A DNA stretch of 64,000 nt from Morella rubra (Eukaryota; Streptophyta; Magnoliopsida; Fagales; Myricaceae), in NCBI GenBank assembly GCA_003952965.2, contig CM025853.1, positions 17,469,627 through 17,533,626 of the forward strand, given 5' to 3'. A program made the translations under genes and the position numbers. The notes beneath the pieces were generated by a model. That model was not told the origin of the DNA. It saw only the letters and a list, made by a program, of their open reading frames with translations, and searched no databases. Of the stretch, positions 22,122 to 34,205 are shown one piece after another. Positions within the stretch are counted from its first letter, which is position 1. Each line of letters begins with the position of its first letter.

Positions 22122-22899
22122 TTTTTTCTTTTTTTAATCAAGACCATTTTATTGAAAGTTTGAAAGATTATAGTTGAGACTTTAATGCAGAAATTGCCTT
22201 AAGGGCCAGCAACAAGCCTAAGGGCCCGTAGCCCATAATAGAGGACACAAGGTCCACAATTGCTACTGATCTAATTTAGTACTCTATCCAACCAATTCCT
22301 TTCTCATTTTAATTGACCTTTGGTTAGTTCCTCTGTTTGTACTGGGTGTATGTATAATCATTTAATGCATTTATTTTACATCTGGACAAGGAATCAATAA
22401 TTGCTAGAGCCCCACAACTCTTTTTGAGTACTTGGGGAGGTGAGACAATGTCCATCTCTAAATCCTTATCATCAAGTGGAGAATTACCTGCAACAATTAA
22501 GTGCCTCTATGTTATGCCTTGTAAGAAGTTGGGGGCAATAGCAAAGAGGTTACATCACAATTCACTTTTTGAATATATTGATATCTCTGAGTCGTGAAAA
22601 TCTTAAATAGTTACCTGCACGTATAAACAACCTTAGCCACCTGGATCAAATTTCTATTAGTAATTGTCCAACTCTTATTTTCTCCCCAGATGCAGTGTTG
22701 CCTCCTGCCAACTTGAGAGCTGCTTGAGATTTCCAGCAAGATAATGTTGGCCCTATTCAAGTCCATAGAAAACCTCGTGCTCTCTTCTAAGATTGAAACT
22801 ATGGAAATGCACAATCACTGTATCCTATGTGGGAGACAGTTTTTCCACTAGCCTAACTTTGCTTGAGATCTGTGATCTCAACATCACCGAGTTGCTATT

Positions 22900-25123
22900 T
22901 AGGTGGGAATTTCACATACTTATCTCTCTTAAATGATTTTTCATTAGTGGTGGAATTCCACATCTAGTGTCCTTTCTAGATTTGATGTTCCCTGCCTCTC
23001 TAACCAGCCTCACCATTGCAGGCTTCCCAAATCTAAAGGCCTTCAAACCCTCTCCTTCTAAAGAACTGTCTATACCAAATGAGCTTGTTTACAAAAACCT
23101 TATGTCCTTTCTTGAGCCTCAATCTCTCCTACCACTTCATAAATAGAGGATGTTTTCTGTTGAAAAAACGTTGCAAGAACGATCAAGGAAGATACTTGTT
23201 TAAGATGGCGCACATCCTTTGCATTGTTACTCACCAGAGCCTTATGGAGATCCTCCATATGTCTCAAACCAAGACCTCCACTTTGCTTTGGCTTGCACAA
23301 ACTCTCCCATGATTTTGGATGAAAAGGGTGTGACACCCCACCAAAAATTCTTTAATTTGATAGGGAGTAAAAAAACTGACATTTAATATGAAGGGATGGC
23401 TTGAGCAATGAATTGAATTAAGACGGTGTGTCCTGCCTAAGATAGCGCTCGTGCTTTCCATCCAGCCAGGTGATTGACCACTTGCTCTTGCATTTCTTTA
23501 CAAGCAGCACTTTTAGACCAAGGAACACAAAGAGGCAATCTCAAATATTTACTAATTTCCTCCACAGTTTGTAATCGCAAGATATTGGTCAAGTGAATCC
23601 TCCTATCCGAACTTAGATTATTGCTGAACATAGTGAACGATTTTTAAGGGTGAATCATCTGTCCGGACCAGCGTGCAAAGGTGTGCATACACTTCTTTAA
23701 CTGCCGCACTTCTCCTGGGTTTGCCCTACAAAATAGCATAATATTGTCTACAAAGAGAAGATTAATAATAGGAGGGCAGATCTCGCGATTTTTATGCCAT
23801 GTAGATTTCCAAGCTCCTCTTCCCAAGAGATAAGACGTGTGAGCACCTCCGTAATCATCACAAAGAGGAACGGCGAGAGAGGGTCTCCCTGTCTTAGTCC
23901 ACATCGTAGTCTAAACAATACATATGGAGAACCATTTAATATAATAGAGAATGAGACTGTGGAAATACATTGGAAAATCCAATGTCTCCACTATTCACTG
24001 AACCTAAATGCTTTCATGATGGCCATAAGGCAATCAGCCTTATCGTAGGCCTTCTCCATATCCATCTTGATCGCCATAAGCCCTCTTCTACCTTTCTTGC
24101 GTTTCAATATCTGGATGATTTCTTGCACTAAAATCAAGTTATCCTGAATATGATGATTGGGGACAAAAGATTTCTGATTACAATAAATAAGCTTAGGCAA
24201 CACTACTTTCAACCGAGTTGCCAAGATTTTGAAAATAACTTTATAACAAACATTACATAAACTAATAGGGCGATATTGAGAAATATTAACAAGAGAGCCA
24301 TTCTTGGGGATAAGGGCAATAAAAGAATCATTGAGTTTTTTTAACATATATCCATTAGAAAAGAAATGCTTTACCATGCTGATCACCTCACCTCGCACCA
24401 TAGTCCATTATTTTTGGAAAAAGAGCACCGTAAAACCGTCTAGCCGCGGTGCTTTCATTCCACCAATACTCTTCATTGCCTTCCATATTTCAATATCAGC
24501 GGGTGGTTAGCAAAGCTTACGATTGTATTCACCAATTATTAACTCTAGAATCAGTTTGATCCAAAGAATGAGGGAAATTGGCCGAATTTCTCGCAAACAG
24601 GTGGCAAAAATAAGTCTGAATGTGTGAACCATTGGCCTCCCGCCCATGTAGCCATTTGCCCGAGCCATCTTGGATTGCCTCAATGCAATTTCATCGTCAC
24701 CAGTTAATTGTCGATAAGTGAAAGAAACGAGTATGGAGGTCGGGCGTTCACAAACATGTAATACATGACTTTTGTCTCCACAAAACTTCTTCTTTCCTCT
24801 GTTCTTCAAGAAGACATGAACTGATCGTCTTTTCTTTAAGAGAGAGCCACGGCTTGCTACTACCCGCCCTATAATGTTGCTGTAAATTATCCAATTCGAC
24901 TTGAAGAGACCGAATATGCCCAAATACCTCTTTGTTCCAACGTCTTAAAGCCACCTTGTTAGCTTTAAGATGTTGGCACAAAGTATATACTAGAGAGCCA
25001 GATCCCTCATACCTTTATGCCTCAGCAACAACCTCTTTACTACGCACATCCGTCGCCCAAAAAGCTTCAAAATGAAAAGGACGAGGGTTACGGTCCTGAT
25101 AACCATACGTGTCTAGTAAGATC
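22900..25123 (-). pseudogene. LINE ORF2, reverse transcriptase and C-terminal part
   Basis: In minus-strand order the pieces read LGYQDRNPRPFHFEAFW-like sequence after the endonuclease, then the RT segments FIALIPKNGSLVNISQYRPI, SLCNVCYKVIFKILATRL and MDMEKAYDKADC. The active-site block reads LLFVDNIMLFCRANPGEV where active L1-type elements have FADD, so the second catalytic Asp is replaced by Asn. Downstream are PKSWESLCKPKQSGGLGLR and other C-terminal conserved blocks. Frameshifts separate the pieces at about 24930, 24400, 23990 and 23640. This copy cannot make an active enzyme. Confidence 0.88.
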
Positions 25124-26325
25124 TATAAGTCCAAGGATTAAGGCAACCCAAGAGGGAGGGTGAATTGGGTTTCCAAACTTTTTTGCTTTTAACCCTCAAA
25201 GTCGTGTTTGCAAAGTAAAGACTAATTTAGCACAAGTATATAGATGCGATAAGAGAATAAGTGCTAAATGTAAAGAGTAGGGACAGAGAAGCAAACACGT
25301 TATTTTTAGGTGGTTCGGCAAACCCGCCAACATCCACCCCTCAAACTCCTTTACTGAGCCTTCAGATTTTCCCACTATCTTCCAAATAGTGTACACACTA
25401 GCTTCCAAGTGCTAGAGAACCATACAAGTGCTTTCCCGGGCTCAACCAAGCTTGAGATATACCCTCTCTAAGCTTCTTCTTTAGTGAACAACCTCACTAA
25501 AAGAATCACTTCTTTTGGATAGGAAGATTACAAGAATAAACTCTCTCAAAGAGTGGATATGAAAATGGAAAACTCTATCTCTTTGATTCACACAATGACA
25601 AGGATAAGAAAGTGTAATTTGTATGAATGATATGAGAAATATAGAATAAGAAGGTTTAAGAAATTTCTCAAGCTATGTAAAATGATATGTGGTCGAGCTC
25701 TCTTGTTTAGAGACAATAGGAAGGTCTTTATATAAGCCACATGAGAAAACTACCCGTTATGAATTTTATTGTTGTACCAGTTGACCGCTTCACGTACCGG
25801 TTGACCGTTTCAAGGTTACCGTTACCCAACGGTCACATTGTCAATGCTTCAACGGATCTATTTCAAAATATATACTAGTCGACCGCTTCACCAGCCGGTC
25901 GACCTCTTCAACTTAAGCACATGATCTGGTTCATTTAAAACCACAATTTTGGCCACTTTAAAACATCTAATTTTAAAGACCAACTTCACATAAGTATATA
26001 AAAGGTTTGGGAGTTGATTGGAGATGTTTTGAAACCATTTAAAAAAAATTTGATCTTTCAAACAAGAGATAAGACTGTTTATGCACGTGTTGAAAGATAT
26101 GCAAGTATACGATTCAAATCCTTGTCAAAAGTGAAACTAAGAGTTACAAGATTATACCCTATGGTCTTCGAATCTTCACTTTTGAACTCCTTGCATCTTC
26201 TTGATTTTCAATGTTCTTGTCTTTGGCTCTTTGATAAAAATGTCTTTGTCTTTGAAGATGTCATTTTGTAAACTTAATCCATTTATTGAAATCATCAAAA
26301 TATCGATTGTGAACAAAAGCCAACA
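25124..26325 (-). mobile_element. Solo LTR, TSD AGATC (GATCT on the minus strand)
   Basis: About 1.2 kb inserted in LINE ORF2, bounded by AGATC at 25119-25123 and 26326-26330. On the minus strand it starts TGTTGGCTTTTG and ends ACTTATA, where the usual CA end has become TA. It is the inverted relative of 34968-36221. It shares the CAACCCAAGAGG... and GGTGGTTCGGC blocks with the SIRE-like LTRs, so it belongs to the same broad group. Confidence 0.9.
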
Positions 26326-26330
26326 AGATC

Positions 26331-27004
26331 GGGGCAAGATCCGAAGCCACTTTTGCAATGCGCTGAACTGTTGCTCGCGGGAAGAGACCCCTCCATTCTC
26401 CGTTTGCAATTCCTCGGTCTAACCTTTCCATGATAAGCCCACACCCTTCCCGACCATTGGACCAAGTATAGGGGTTACCAGAAAATCCAAGATCCAACAT
26501 ACCAGCATTCCAAAGAAACTGATTAAGGTTACCCGAAAGTGAGCTATGACCCACGGGCCGTTCGCCCACTTCTCATTTTTGTCCAAAATGGCGTTAAAAT
26601 CGCCAAAACAAATCCAAGGTCCATTAAAACTACGCCCATTGTTCTCAAGGTCATACCAGAAATGTGCCTTCTCATTCCAAATTGTAGGGCCATGTACAAA
26701 AGATATAATCCACTTATGATCTTGAGGATCAGATTCTACAACAAAATTCACAAAAAAAGGGCTAACAAAAACAACATCCAAAATAACGCCATATTTCCAA
26801 GCAACAACAAAACCCCCTTTTCTACCCTCAAGGGAACTTCAACACAATCGGCATAGCCCAATTGAAGCATTTCACGACTCAAGCCCATAGATTTAGTTTC
26901 TGCCAAACAAAAAGCTCAGGGATTTTTTACCTCACCACTACCCTGAGGTATCGCACTGCTGCCGCTCTTTGGAAGCCGTGGCAGTTCCAAAATAGCACTC
27001 TCAT
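26331..27004 (-). pseudogene. LINE ORF2 endonuclease domain
   Basis: ORF2 starts at 27004 with MRVLFWNCHGFQRAAAVRYL, the conserved start of the apurinic-type endonuclease with its WNCHG motif. Further on come FVHGP, PWICFGDFNAIL (catalytic D and N) and the RLDRGIANGEW block followed by SDLAPI, where active copies have SDH. Two stops near 26880-26920 and a frame change near 26550 break it. The frame then runs into the solo LTR and resumes beyond it. Confidence 0.88.
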
Positions 27005-27273
27005 GGTGGGGCTAAGGGCAAGTTATGGCCCGCCACCCCGGCCTGCTTGGACTGGTGATCGGGTAATTCTCCTTGCAACGGCTAAAACTTGCTTGCATCC
27101 TTGTGAATCTATTGCGTACTTCTTCCTTTGTTCCCCTTCAAATGGTCTTTCTTCTTCGTTGCGGCAACCGACCCACCACGTTCGAAAAAGGACCCAGGTT
27201 GAAAAATTAAATTAGCAAGAGGACTAGATAAATTAAGTTCGGGTTCAAGAATGTATGAATACAAACCAAGATC

Positions 27274-27880
27274 CTACTTTTTCGGCCATGGAATTGAGAC
27301 TTCCAGATGGACTTGTCTTCGTTTCTTCAACACTGACTCCTCACACTTGCTCCCTTGGGCCAAAAGCAGTGTCCCCTCACCGTAAATGATCGAAGGCTTG
27401 TGACGTCTTCCCTTACTGTGACGGGGTTGAGCAGCATTTGGGCTAACCAAATCCGTATTCACATGAGGACTGGCATCTTGAGATGGGTCCAAAGTTTCCA
27501 TGACTATCTAACTCCCAAGCGGGCCCAACTGAGAGGTTGCAAACTCCCTAGCCTAAGTGTTGTCCGTACTCCAACTATTGGAGTCCTTTCCGTTGCCTGC
27601 ACAGATATCAATAGATGGATCATGAGGAAAAGTCAAAGGAAAAGATACCTTTTCAACAAGGATCGTCAGGGAGACAGCCTTCAATTACACCCTAGGAAGA
27701 TCCGAACTGTTTTGTTGCTCGAGAGATTGTCCACACGGCAGATCAAAAGACAGTGCAGCTTTAACGAGCCCTGTGTCATCCCAGATGTCAGAAGCAGGCT
27801 TATCTTCACCGCACACCTCCTTTTGAAAAGATAGGGCACCCCCAATCTTTAGCAAAGGGTCTACCACCATTGCATAATTA
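27274..27880 (-). pseudogene. LINE ORF1, C-terminal part
   Basis: Minus-strand pieces (for example SFDLPCGQSLEQQNSSDLPR) form the variable C-terminal half of ORF1 just upstream of ORF2. Stops are frequent. The piece is separated from the N-terminal half by the MITE and hAT-like insertions. Confidence 0.5.
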
Positions 27881-27884
27881 GGCA

Positions 27885-28435
27885 TTTTTAGCAGGTTCTC
27901 TATTCTAACATTTTTGTTAGAATAAAGAACCAATTTAATAAAAAAGTCAAAAAAATCATGTAGCAACTTATCTATTATAACAAATTTTAACAAAAAATTT
28001 TAATATGTGAACAGTGGTTCTCTATTTTTAGAGAACCACTATTCACTTCATTATCTTAAAATATTAATATCTTTTTTTTTCTTTTTTTTTCTTCTCTCAC
28101 ACTCTCCCTCTCTTTTATTTTATTTTTCTTTTCTTCTCTTACGCCCTTCTCTCTCTCTTCTCTCTCTTTTTTTTCTTTTCTTCCTCCAGTCTCATTTTCT
28201 TTTTCTTTTATACCCATACCCTTAAAAATAAATATTTAAAAATATAAATATTTAAAAAAGAATAAATAAATCTTTGAAAAGTAATATTTAAATAGAATAG
28301 TAAAAAATAGATAGTTAAAATAGAGAACCTGCTGGTAGTATTTTTAAAAAGTTGATAGTCAAAATAGAGAAGTGTACTTTTCGGTTAAAGTAGAGAGCCA
28401 AATTTGAAGAAGCTATTAAGAATGCTCTTACTCAC
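27885..28435. mobile_element. MITE with internal perfect hairpin
   Basis: A 14-base perfect inverted repeat, GCAGGTTCTCTATT at 27891-27904 and its complement at 28319-28332, brackets a stretch with no coding capacity. Weaker complementarity extends beyond both (GGCATTTTTA against AAGAATGCTC). Inside, 28013-28040 is a perfect 12-base stem with a 4-base loop. A long CT-rich tract fills 28068-28210. It lies inside LINE ORF1. Confidence 0.65.
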
Positions 28436-28504
28436 TGGGGCAAGAGACGTCCCCTCCCCTCCCCGCCTGTAGATCCTTTTGATACAACCATTTTGCCATC
28501 TAGA

Positions 28505-29550
28505 TGAGCAGTGGTGGAGCCAGGAATGAATCTGAAGGGGGGCCAACTCCTAAATGAAAATGATAAAAAAAATTTTTACTAAGTAATGTAAAAAATGTCT
28601 TAGAGTTAAAATATTAAAAATTAAGAACTAAAATTAAATTCATTTGATATTACAAATAATGAGGAAGCTGATGTGAAAATAAGCCATGACAGAAAAGTGA
28701 GTTTCTCACATGGCAGCTAGTTTATTTAGTCAACCAACCCAATTGAATTGTGGTAAAGGCACAATAATAATGACGCTATATGTTTTTGGGTAATCATGGT
28801 GCTTTATGTTGGTAGGCAAAGTTAATAGAAAAGATGCAACAATTAGTTTGTACTATTAATGTTAATTATGTACAAATCTTAGAGCAAAACTGCTTAGCCT
28901 CTGCAGCTTGCCCCCTCTCTTGTTATTGGAAGGAAGAACACTTATATTCTGATATTTACTTTTTGTTTAACAAGTGAATAAAAAAGAAAGAACATGTTCA
29001 AACATTCGACCTCTAAGATTGTACAGAGTGCCGATCCAATAGAATATCAAAAGATTGAACATGTCCTCTTAAAAATTTCAATTATCTTAAGCATACTTTT
29101 CAATCTACAAATAACATCATAACAAAAAGCAACATCAACATCTTAAAAGTACTAGAGATCTTAATATAAAATTAACACGTATTCATATATTGTGTGTATA
29201 TAAACTTAAATCAGAGAGAGTTAACATCAAAATGAGATTCTATTTTAAGGAAATCAATCACTTTGATCGCAAATCAATCCATTCTCTTCAATTTATGAAG
29301 CCAAATCCTGTTGTATACTGAAAGTGATGTAGGTGCAAGAGACACTATCAATGAAAGAAGCAGGCAAGTATAAGGGGTTAAATGGAAGAATCAGAGGCAT
29401 CAAAGGAGGCATTGATCCTCGCTAGAAAAAGGAACAGCACATCCGTGTCTTTTTTAGTAGCTTGAATTTCCACTGTGACATGCATTTTGACCAAACTAAA
29501 TTTTTCTAATCAAGCTATATATATTTCAACGTTTTGCATTGGGGACATGT
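28505..29550. mobile_element. hAT-like transposon fragment
   Basis: Begins CAGTGGTGGAGCCAGGAATG near 28509 and continues TTAGAGTTAAAATATT. This matches in reverse the end of the hAT remnant at 39860-39998 (CAGTGATGGAACCAAG on the minus strand). No transposase domain is legible here. The distal limit is uncertain. Near 29516-29558 and 29682-29725 a short sequence (TATATATTT, then TTTTGCATTGGGG) is repeated. Confidence 0.5.
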
Positions 29551-29619
29551 TGGACCCCCCCTCCATCTGCCACATTTTCTATTCAGACACCCATGTAATC
29601 ATTGTAATGTGATGTTGAT

Positions 29620-30885
29620 TTACTTTAAGGTGTGTTCCATCTGAAAATATTTATACAGCTTCCACAGGAAATTTACCAACCAAGCATTATATATATTTGA
29701 ACATTTTGCATTGGGGTCCAACCGGGGCCACTGTAGATGTGGAGGGGTTGCGTCACTAAGAACCACCATCAGCCGGTCGCCAGGCAAAGAGAAGTTTGTA
29801 ATGGCGCTTGCTTCAAGGAGTGTCAATAGCGCCTTAACACCAAGGCTTGAAGCCCCCATCAATTGATCTGGCTTAAAAGTTTTTCCATGAAGCACTAGAT
29901 TATCTGCCTTCATCCAAGGGCCAAAAGAAGTATTTGTCTGAAACTCACCCACCATACTGCAAGCCGCTTGCATATGACCCAACAATCTGCACTTATAGTG
30001 AAAGCCTAAGATAAATTCATATTTGAAGAAGATTTTGATAGGCTCCAACTCTCCCCAAGGCAAGAGGAAACCCGAAGGAAGGGGAACTTGAGTGTCAATA
30101 AGCACCCTGAGACAAATGAATGGCACGCACCAGACCCGTTTATCAATATCACCTTCGATTTCCAGGACTTTCTCAATAGCATCTCCTACGAATTTTGCCG
30201 AATAACTATTGGATCAGTCCAGAGGCAGACCGTGTATTTGAACCCATGCAAGGCAGCGATTGAACTCAATTTCCTGCCATGACATACCCAGTGGCCAGGG
30301 TTGAAGCACAAAAACAAACCCTTTGACTATCCAAGGTTGTCTATCCATGACCTTCCTGGAAGCATCTGGAGTGTTGAACTCACATAAAAACACATTTTTG
30401 GCAAGCTCCGAAAGACGCAGTTTCGGTTCAAATGGCCAAGCTTTGAGTAATACACCCTGTACAACATACAAAGAGAACTCTCGATCAGCAACTATCCTGC
30501 CACTTAGAATGAGAGCCGATGCTGCTTCCGCTTCAACGGGGTCTCTCCAGGAAGGAGGGGGTACTATTCCCCAGTTCAAAGCCTTTGTACACTCAATGTG
30601 GTTCTCCACCTCCGAAGCATGGCCAAAGAATCCATGAGCAGCAAACGAAATAGGAGGAAAAGGATAGAGGTGGCAGTGGAGCTGAATAGACCGAAGCCTG
30701 AGTAACCAAAGAACAGAAGGTTGTGAATAAATAGGAGGAGGATTATGAATCTGCGCTGACCGACAGAAAAGAGGCCGTCGAGCAGCGATAAGTCCCCTGG
30801 ACGGCAGGACAGTATCGATAGCGGCCGGCTGAAACCAGAAAACAACCTGAACATAAGGCTGACTAACATGTATCGAGATACCCAC
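29620..30885 (-). pseudogene. LINE ORF1, DUF4283 and zinc-knuckle part
   Basis: The minus strand encodes the DUF4283-type RNA-binding block: SELAKNVFLCEFNTPDASRK, then MDRQPWIVKGFVFVLQPW and FNRCLAWVQIHGLPLD. After one stop at 30214 it resumes with IEKVLEIEGDID-like sequence, FICLRVLIDTQVPLPSGFLL and a YKCRLLGHMQAAC segment that corresponds to the usual CCHC knuckle with its second Cys replaced. This is the standard N-terminal half of plant L1 ORF1. The single stop at 30214 could be a C-to-T change in an arginine codon. Confidence 0.82.
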
Positions 30886-31274
30886 CCAGGGTGTACAAAG
30901 AGCTCTATAAAAGAGCGACTGGAAGTAAGCAGTGCTTCACTACTATTTTCAACAGCACTAGAAGTGGCTTCAGTGCTTTCTTTAGCAGTAGGGGTTACTA
31001 CACTGCTTGCTTTAGTGGCAACTATGGTAACCTCAGTACTTTTTTCTGCTGCAGCAGGTGAATCCTTAGCTTTCTTAGTGACAACTTGCTCAACAGTAGC
31101 AGACAACTTCCTTTGAGTTGTCCTTGTGACCTGAGTTGTAATGGCTACTGAGGTGGTAGATTCTGCTGTCAATAAGTTGGACAAAAAATTGATCCAAGGG
31201 TGTTTTTGTAAAAATGAGAATAGACTAAAATTTTGAAGTTTGAAAATAAGAGACCGGAATGAAAAAGTGACCAA
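30886..31274 (-). other. Ser/Thr/Ala-rich open frame upstream of the LINE
   Basis: A minus-strand frame with an unusual composition: many Thr, Ser, Ala, Val, Glu and Lys (for example TTQVTRTTQRKLSATVEQVV and AAAEKSTEVTIVATKASSVV). It has no stop until it runs on into the LINE ORF1 region in a non-ORF1 frame. I do not recognise a family. It may be a low-complexity exon of unknown origin or a chance frame. Confidence 0.3.
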
Positions 31275-32101
31275 AATTCAATGACTAAAATGCTAATTTT
31301 CTTTAAATAAATTAATTATTTTAAATAAATGAATATTTTATTTTACCGTTAATACATTCTAGTTTCAGTTCACTAAACTTTACCAACGTCTCCAGACACC
31401 GAAATTTAGAGAAAGTATTATATTTTCCGATTCTTATTTAGGTGAAACAAACGAAAGCCTAGAAACATTTATTTCAAATCCTCGTCTATTCTTTCCTTTT
31501 TAGAATAAAACTCTTTTAACTCTCCCAAATTTATACACTATTTAGATTGTAAAAGACTATTCTTGCTTAGGAAAGCTAAAACAAAATTCTTACGAAACAC
31601 GCCAGAAGCAACTAAATTATTTTTTTGTGACTTTGAGTAGTTTTCATTTTATGTCAGTTCCGTAATTAGAAAAAAAAAATTATTTTTTTCCCACCGCATT
31701 CGAAGCTGAAACATCCCAACTTCAACTCCATTAAAATAGGGCTAAAATAAATTAGTTTTAGCTCTATACAAACATTATTTTTGTTTTTCTTTTTCTTTTT
31801 TTTTGGCTACTGAACTTTTCATCTCTTCATTATGTACATCTTGCTTGTACATCTAGGAAACTTGGCTTTCAGATCTTGCCCCTTTTGAGGGGAAAAAATC
31901 ATTAAAAAATCCGAGTCAACTAATACAAAAATATCGCCTATGCCGCAGCCAATCATATGTCCAGATGGTCTAATATCAGCGGTGTGGCAAGTGCACTGGC
32001 TCCACATGCTGTCATTGGTAAGTCCGCCATTGGTAACTTACAATTCTCCAATTGATGGATGCTAAGGCTTACCAATTGGCTTAGGATTCCACTTCCCGTG
32101 G
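31275..32101. other. No gene recognised
   Basis: AT-rich spacer between the LINE and the GatA tail. It includes the 3' flank of GatA and several homopolymer A/T runs. Confidence 0.5.
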
Positions 32102-33026
32102 CTACCATGGAGTGTCATCTTCTATCAGTGGAGGGACAAATCTGTAATTTTGAAGAGTCTGCTCAAAGATATAACCAACTTTAAGCAATTTTTCCTGCAA
32201 ACACCATGAGGGAAGAATCTTAACATTTGCCACTGATATTGCACCGAGTTAATCCTTGTGATTAACCCATTATAAATTCAGAGGCTTAGGAAAAACAAGT
32301 AACATATGCAACCTAACACTTGACCACCAAAAAAATTCTCCCGAGTAGTGTCCCCCACACTTGACCACCAAAAAAATATATGCAGCAATCACACTGGGTA
32401 TGATATGGCTGACAAGGAATCGATGATTACAAGATCAAAAAATCCTGTCAAGCACCCTCATCGAGTCAAAACCTTTTTATTTCAGAAAAACTCCATAAAG
32501 AACTTTGAGAGGAGAACTGAAAGCCAACACCAAAAGGATCCCTCAATGTCAACTTCAATGTCTGAGACAACTACTTGACTACACATTGATTAGCTGCAAG
32601 GACAATGAACATTGCTTGATGATTTGACAAACATACCAATAACCTAGCAATTGACAAATACCAAAGACAAAAAGAAGACGGACTTCATCCAGACAGATAA
32701 AACATCTAATTCCGAAGGAAGTTAGAGTTAGAGTGGGACTGGTCATTTTTCTTCAATTAAGTGACTAACTTAAAAAATTAGTTACTAAATTGATTTTGAA
32801 AAACAATAGTAGGTTCTCATCCATCTCTCTTGCAAAGAGGACCACACGAACAAGGTATGACTATGCAGTAATTCTAAATCAAAATATCTATTGCAATAAG
32901 AATTTTCAATACCTCATCAAATGCCGCACCAATCATCTGAATCCCAACAGGAAGGCCTGCGACTCCACCTTCAACAAATCCACAGGGCAATACCAAGGCA
33001 GGTAGCCCTGCCAAGTTGACATTGAC
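32102..33026 (-). CDS. GatA-like glutamyl-tRNA(Gln) amidotransferase subunit A, last two exons
   Basis: Two minus-strand exons, 33026-32913 and 32194-32102, both in phase 0. The first starts [20 protein letters not shown] and ends QMIGAAFDE at a GT donor. The second continues [20 protein letters not shown] and stops at 32102-32104. This is the conserved C-terminal end of organellar GatA, an amidase-signature enzyme. It releases ammonia from glutamine to convert Glu-tRNA(Gln) to Gln-tRNA(Gln) in plastids and mitochondria. The catalytic Ser-Ser-Lys lies further upstream in the protein and is not here. No earlier exon was found between 33027 and 34967, so the gene is either interrupted by a very long intron or only a 3' fragment. 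Both exons are clean. Confidence 0.8.
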
Positions 33027-33773
33027 CTTTAAAGACAATAAAATAACTAAATGAGCAAATCAAAAAGATCTAAAAGAGCTTTTATTGCGAGTTTTGTTAT
33101 GGTCCTAGCAGATGCCAACCAATGGGTAATAGAAGTAGGCCAAAATATGGCCCTATACATAAGGTTAACAATAACACCAGAACTAACAAACGTGAGTATA
33201 CACTACATTGATGGAAAGGCCATGTCCTTTTGCCAAACAATCCTGACTCAAACATCAACTACCAACTTTCATACCATCTCCCATCACATAAAACTACTCC
33301 ACTTTTAATCTCAAAAAACAAATTAAAATCTGTACAAATTAAAAAAGTAAATTTAGTCCATGGGAGTTCGTGAAAAAGTGAGAAGAGATATGATTTGATG
33401 AGGAGAGAGATAATTTTATAGTTCTTTTATTAGACCAAATTTTTGGGATGGCCAAATATTTGGGACGCTTGTTGCCTTCTAACCTCTAAAAGGGAAACCA
33501 CAAATCTACTCTTTTTAAAGCACGAAGAAATGAGACTAAATACAGATTCTCCATCAAAGCCAATGTTTCCATAATGGAAACAAAAGGAACCCTCCTTAGA
33601 TGGCTGAAGTAAGCAACACCCTAGCGTTCTCAAAAGAACTACCAAGCTAAATGCAAATTTTATTGACAAGCACGGACAATCTGTTTCCTCACTTCATATT
33701 CATGATTAGAAAACAAAATAGCAATACCTCAAATATTCAATCACGACTCTTGACATAAACTACAAACATTACA
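33027..33773. other. No gene recognised
   Basis: Either the intron or 5' flank of the GatA exons. No exon with amidase motifs could be read on the minus strand. Confidence 0.5.
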
Positions 33774-34205
33774 ACATTTTATAACACACAGAAAAAAGAT
33801 GTTTTATTTTTTCAACTTCAAACTGAGAATCTCGACTTCTGTCTCACTCCCAATGATGTATTTCATTATAGATGTGTAAACGGGGAAAGGGATATTCCCA
33901 CTTGTACAGGTCATTTGGATAAAGCTTATTGGGCTAACGACGTTTGATGCAATCATATTGGCTTTAGCTCTTTCCTATTATTACCTGGCCGGATTCGAGT
34001 ATGTCATCCCTCGTAAAAGAAGGGGATTGTGTGCTTGCCTATAATTTCATTGCTGCAATTCATTGATTGGGTTTTGGGTCTCAGAAGTTGATTTCCGCTT
34101 GTTTGATTGCATAACAAATTTTGTAGGTACTTAAAAATAAAGTCAAAGTAAAAAATTTGTAAGTCAACAGTAAAGAAATTTATTATTTTTCAGAAAACAA
34201 ACTAA
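33774..34205. repeat. Duplicated block, copy 2 (pairs with 1739-2185)
   Basis: Collinear, same orientation, with scattered changes. It contains the second copy of the unidentified minus-strand C-terminal frame; that frame ends in two lysines like copy 1 but has a stop in its upstream part. No HD-gene exon accompanies it. Confidence 0.8.

Larger units (their letters stand above)
22122..30900 (-). mobile_element. L1-type LINE, heavily interrupted
   Basis: A minus-strand non-LTR retrotransposon. Its A-rich tail is seen as the T-rich run at 22122-22138. ORF2 starts at 27004 and ORF1 lies at about 27274-30885. It is split by a solo LTR (25124-26325), a MITE (about 27885-28435) and a hAT-like fragment (about 28505-29550), and it carries many stops and frameshifts. 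The 5' limit near 30900 is where recognisable ORF1-type sequence stops. No target-site duplication was matched. Confidence 0.85.

Noticed and set aside
27355..27834. 159-codon plus-strand frame
   Set aside because: Antisense to LINE ORF1 C-terminal sequence; no recognisable domain.
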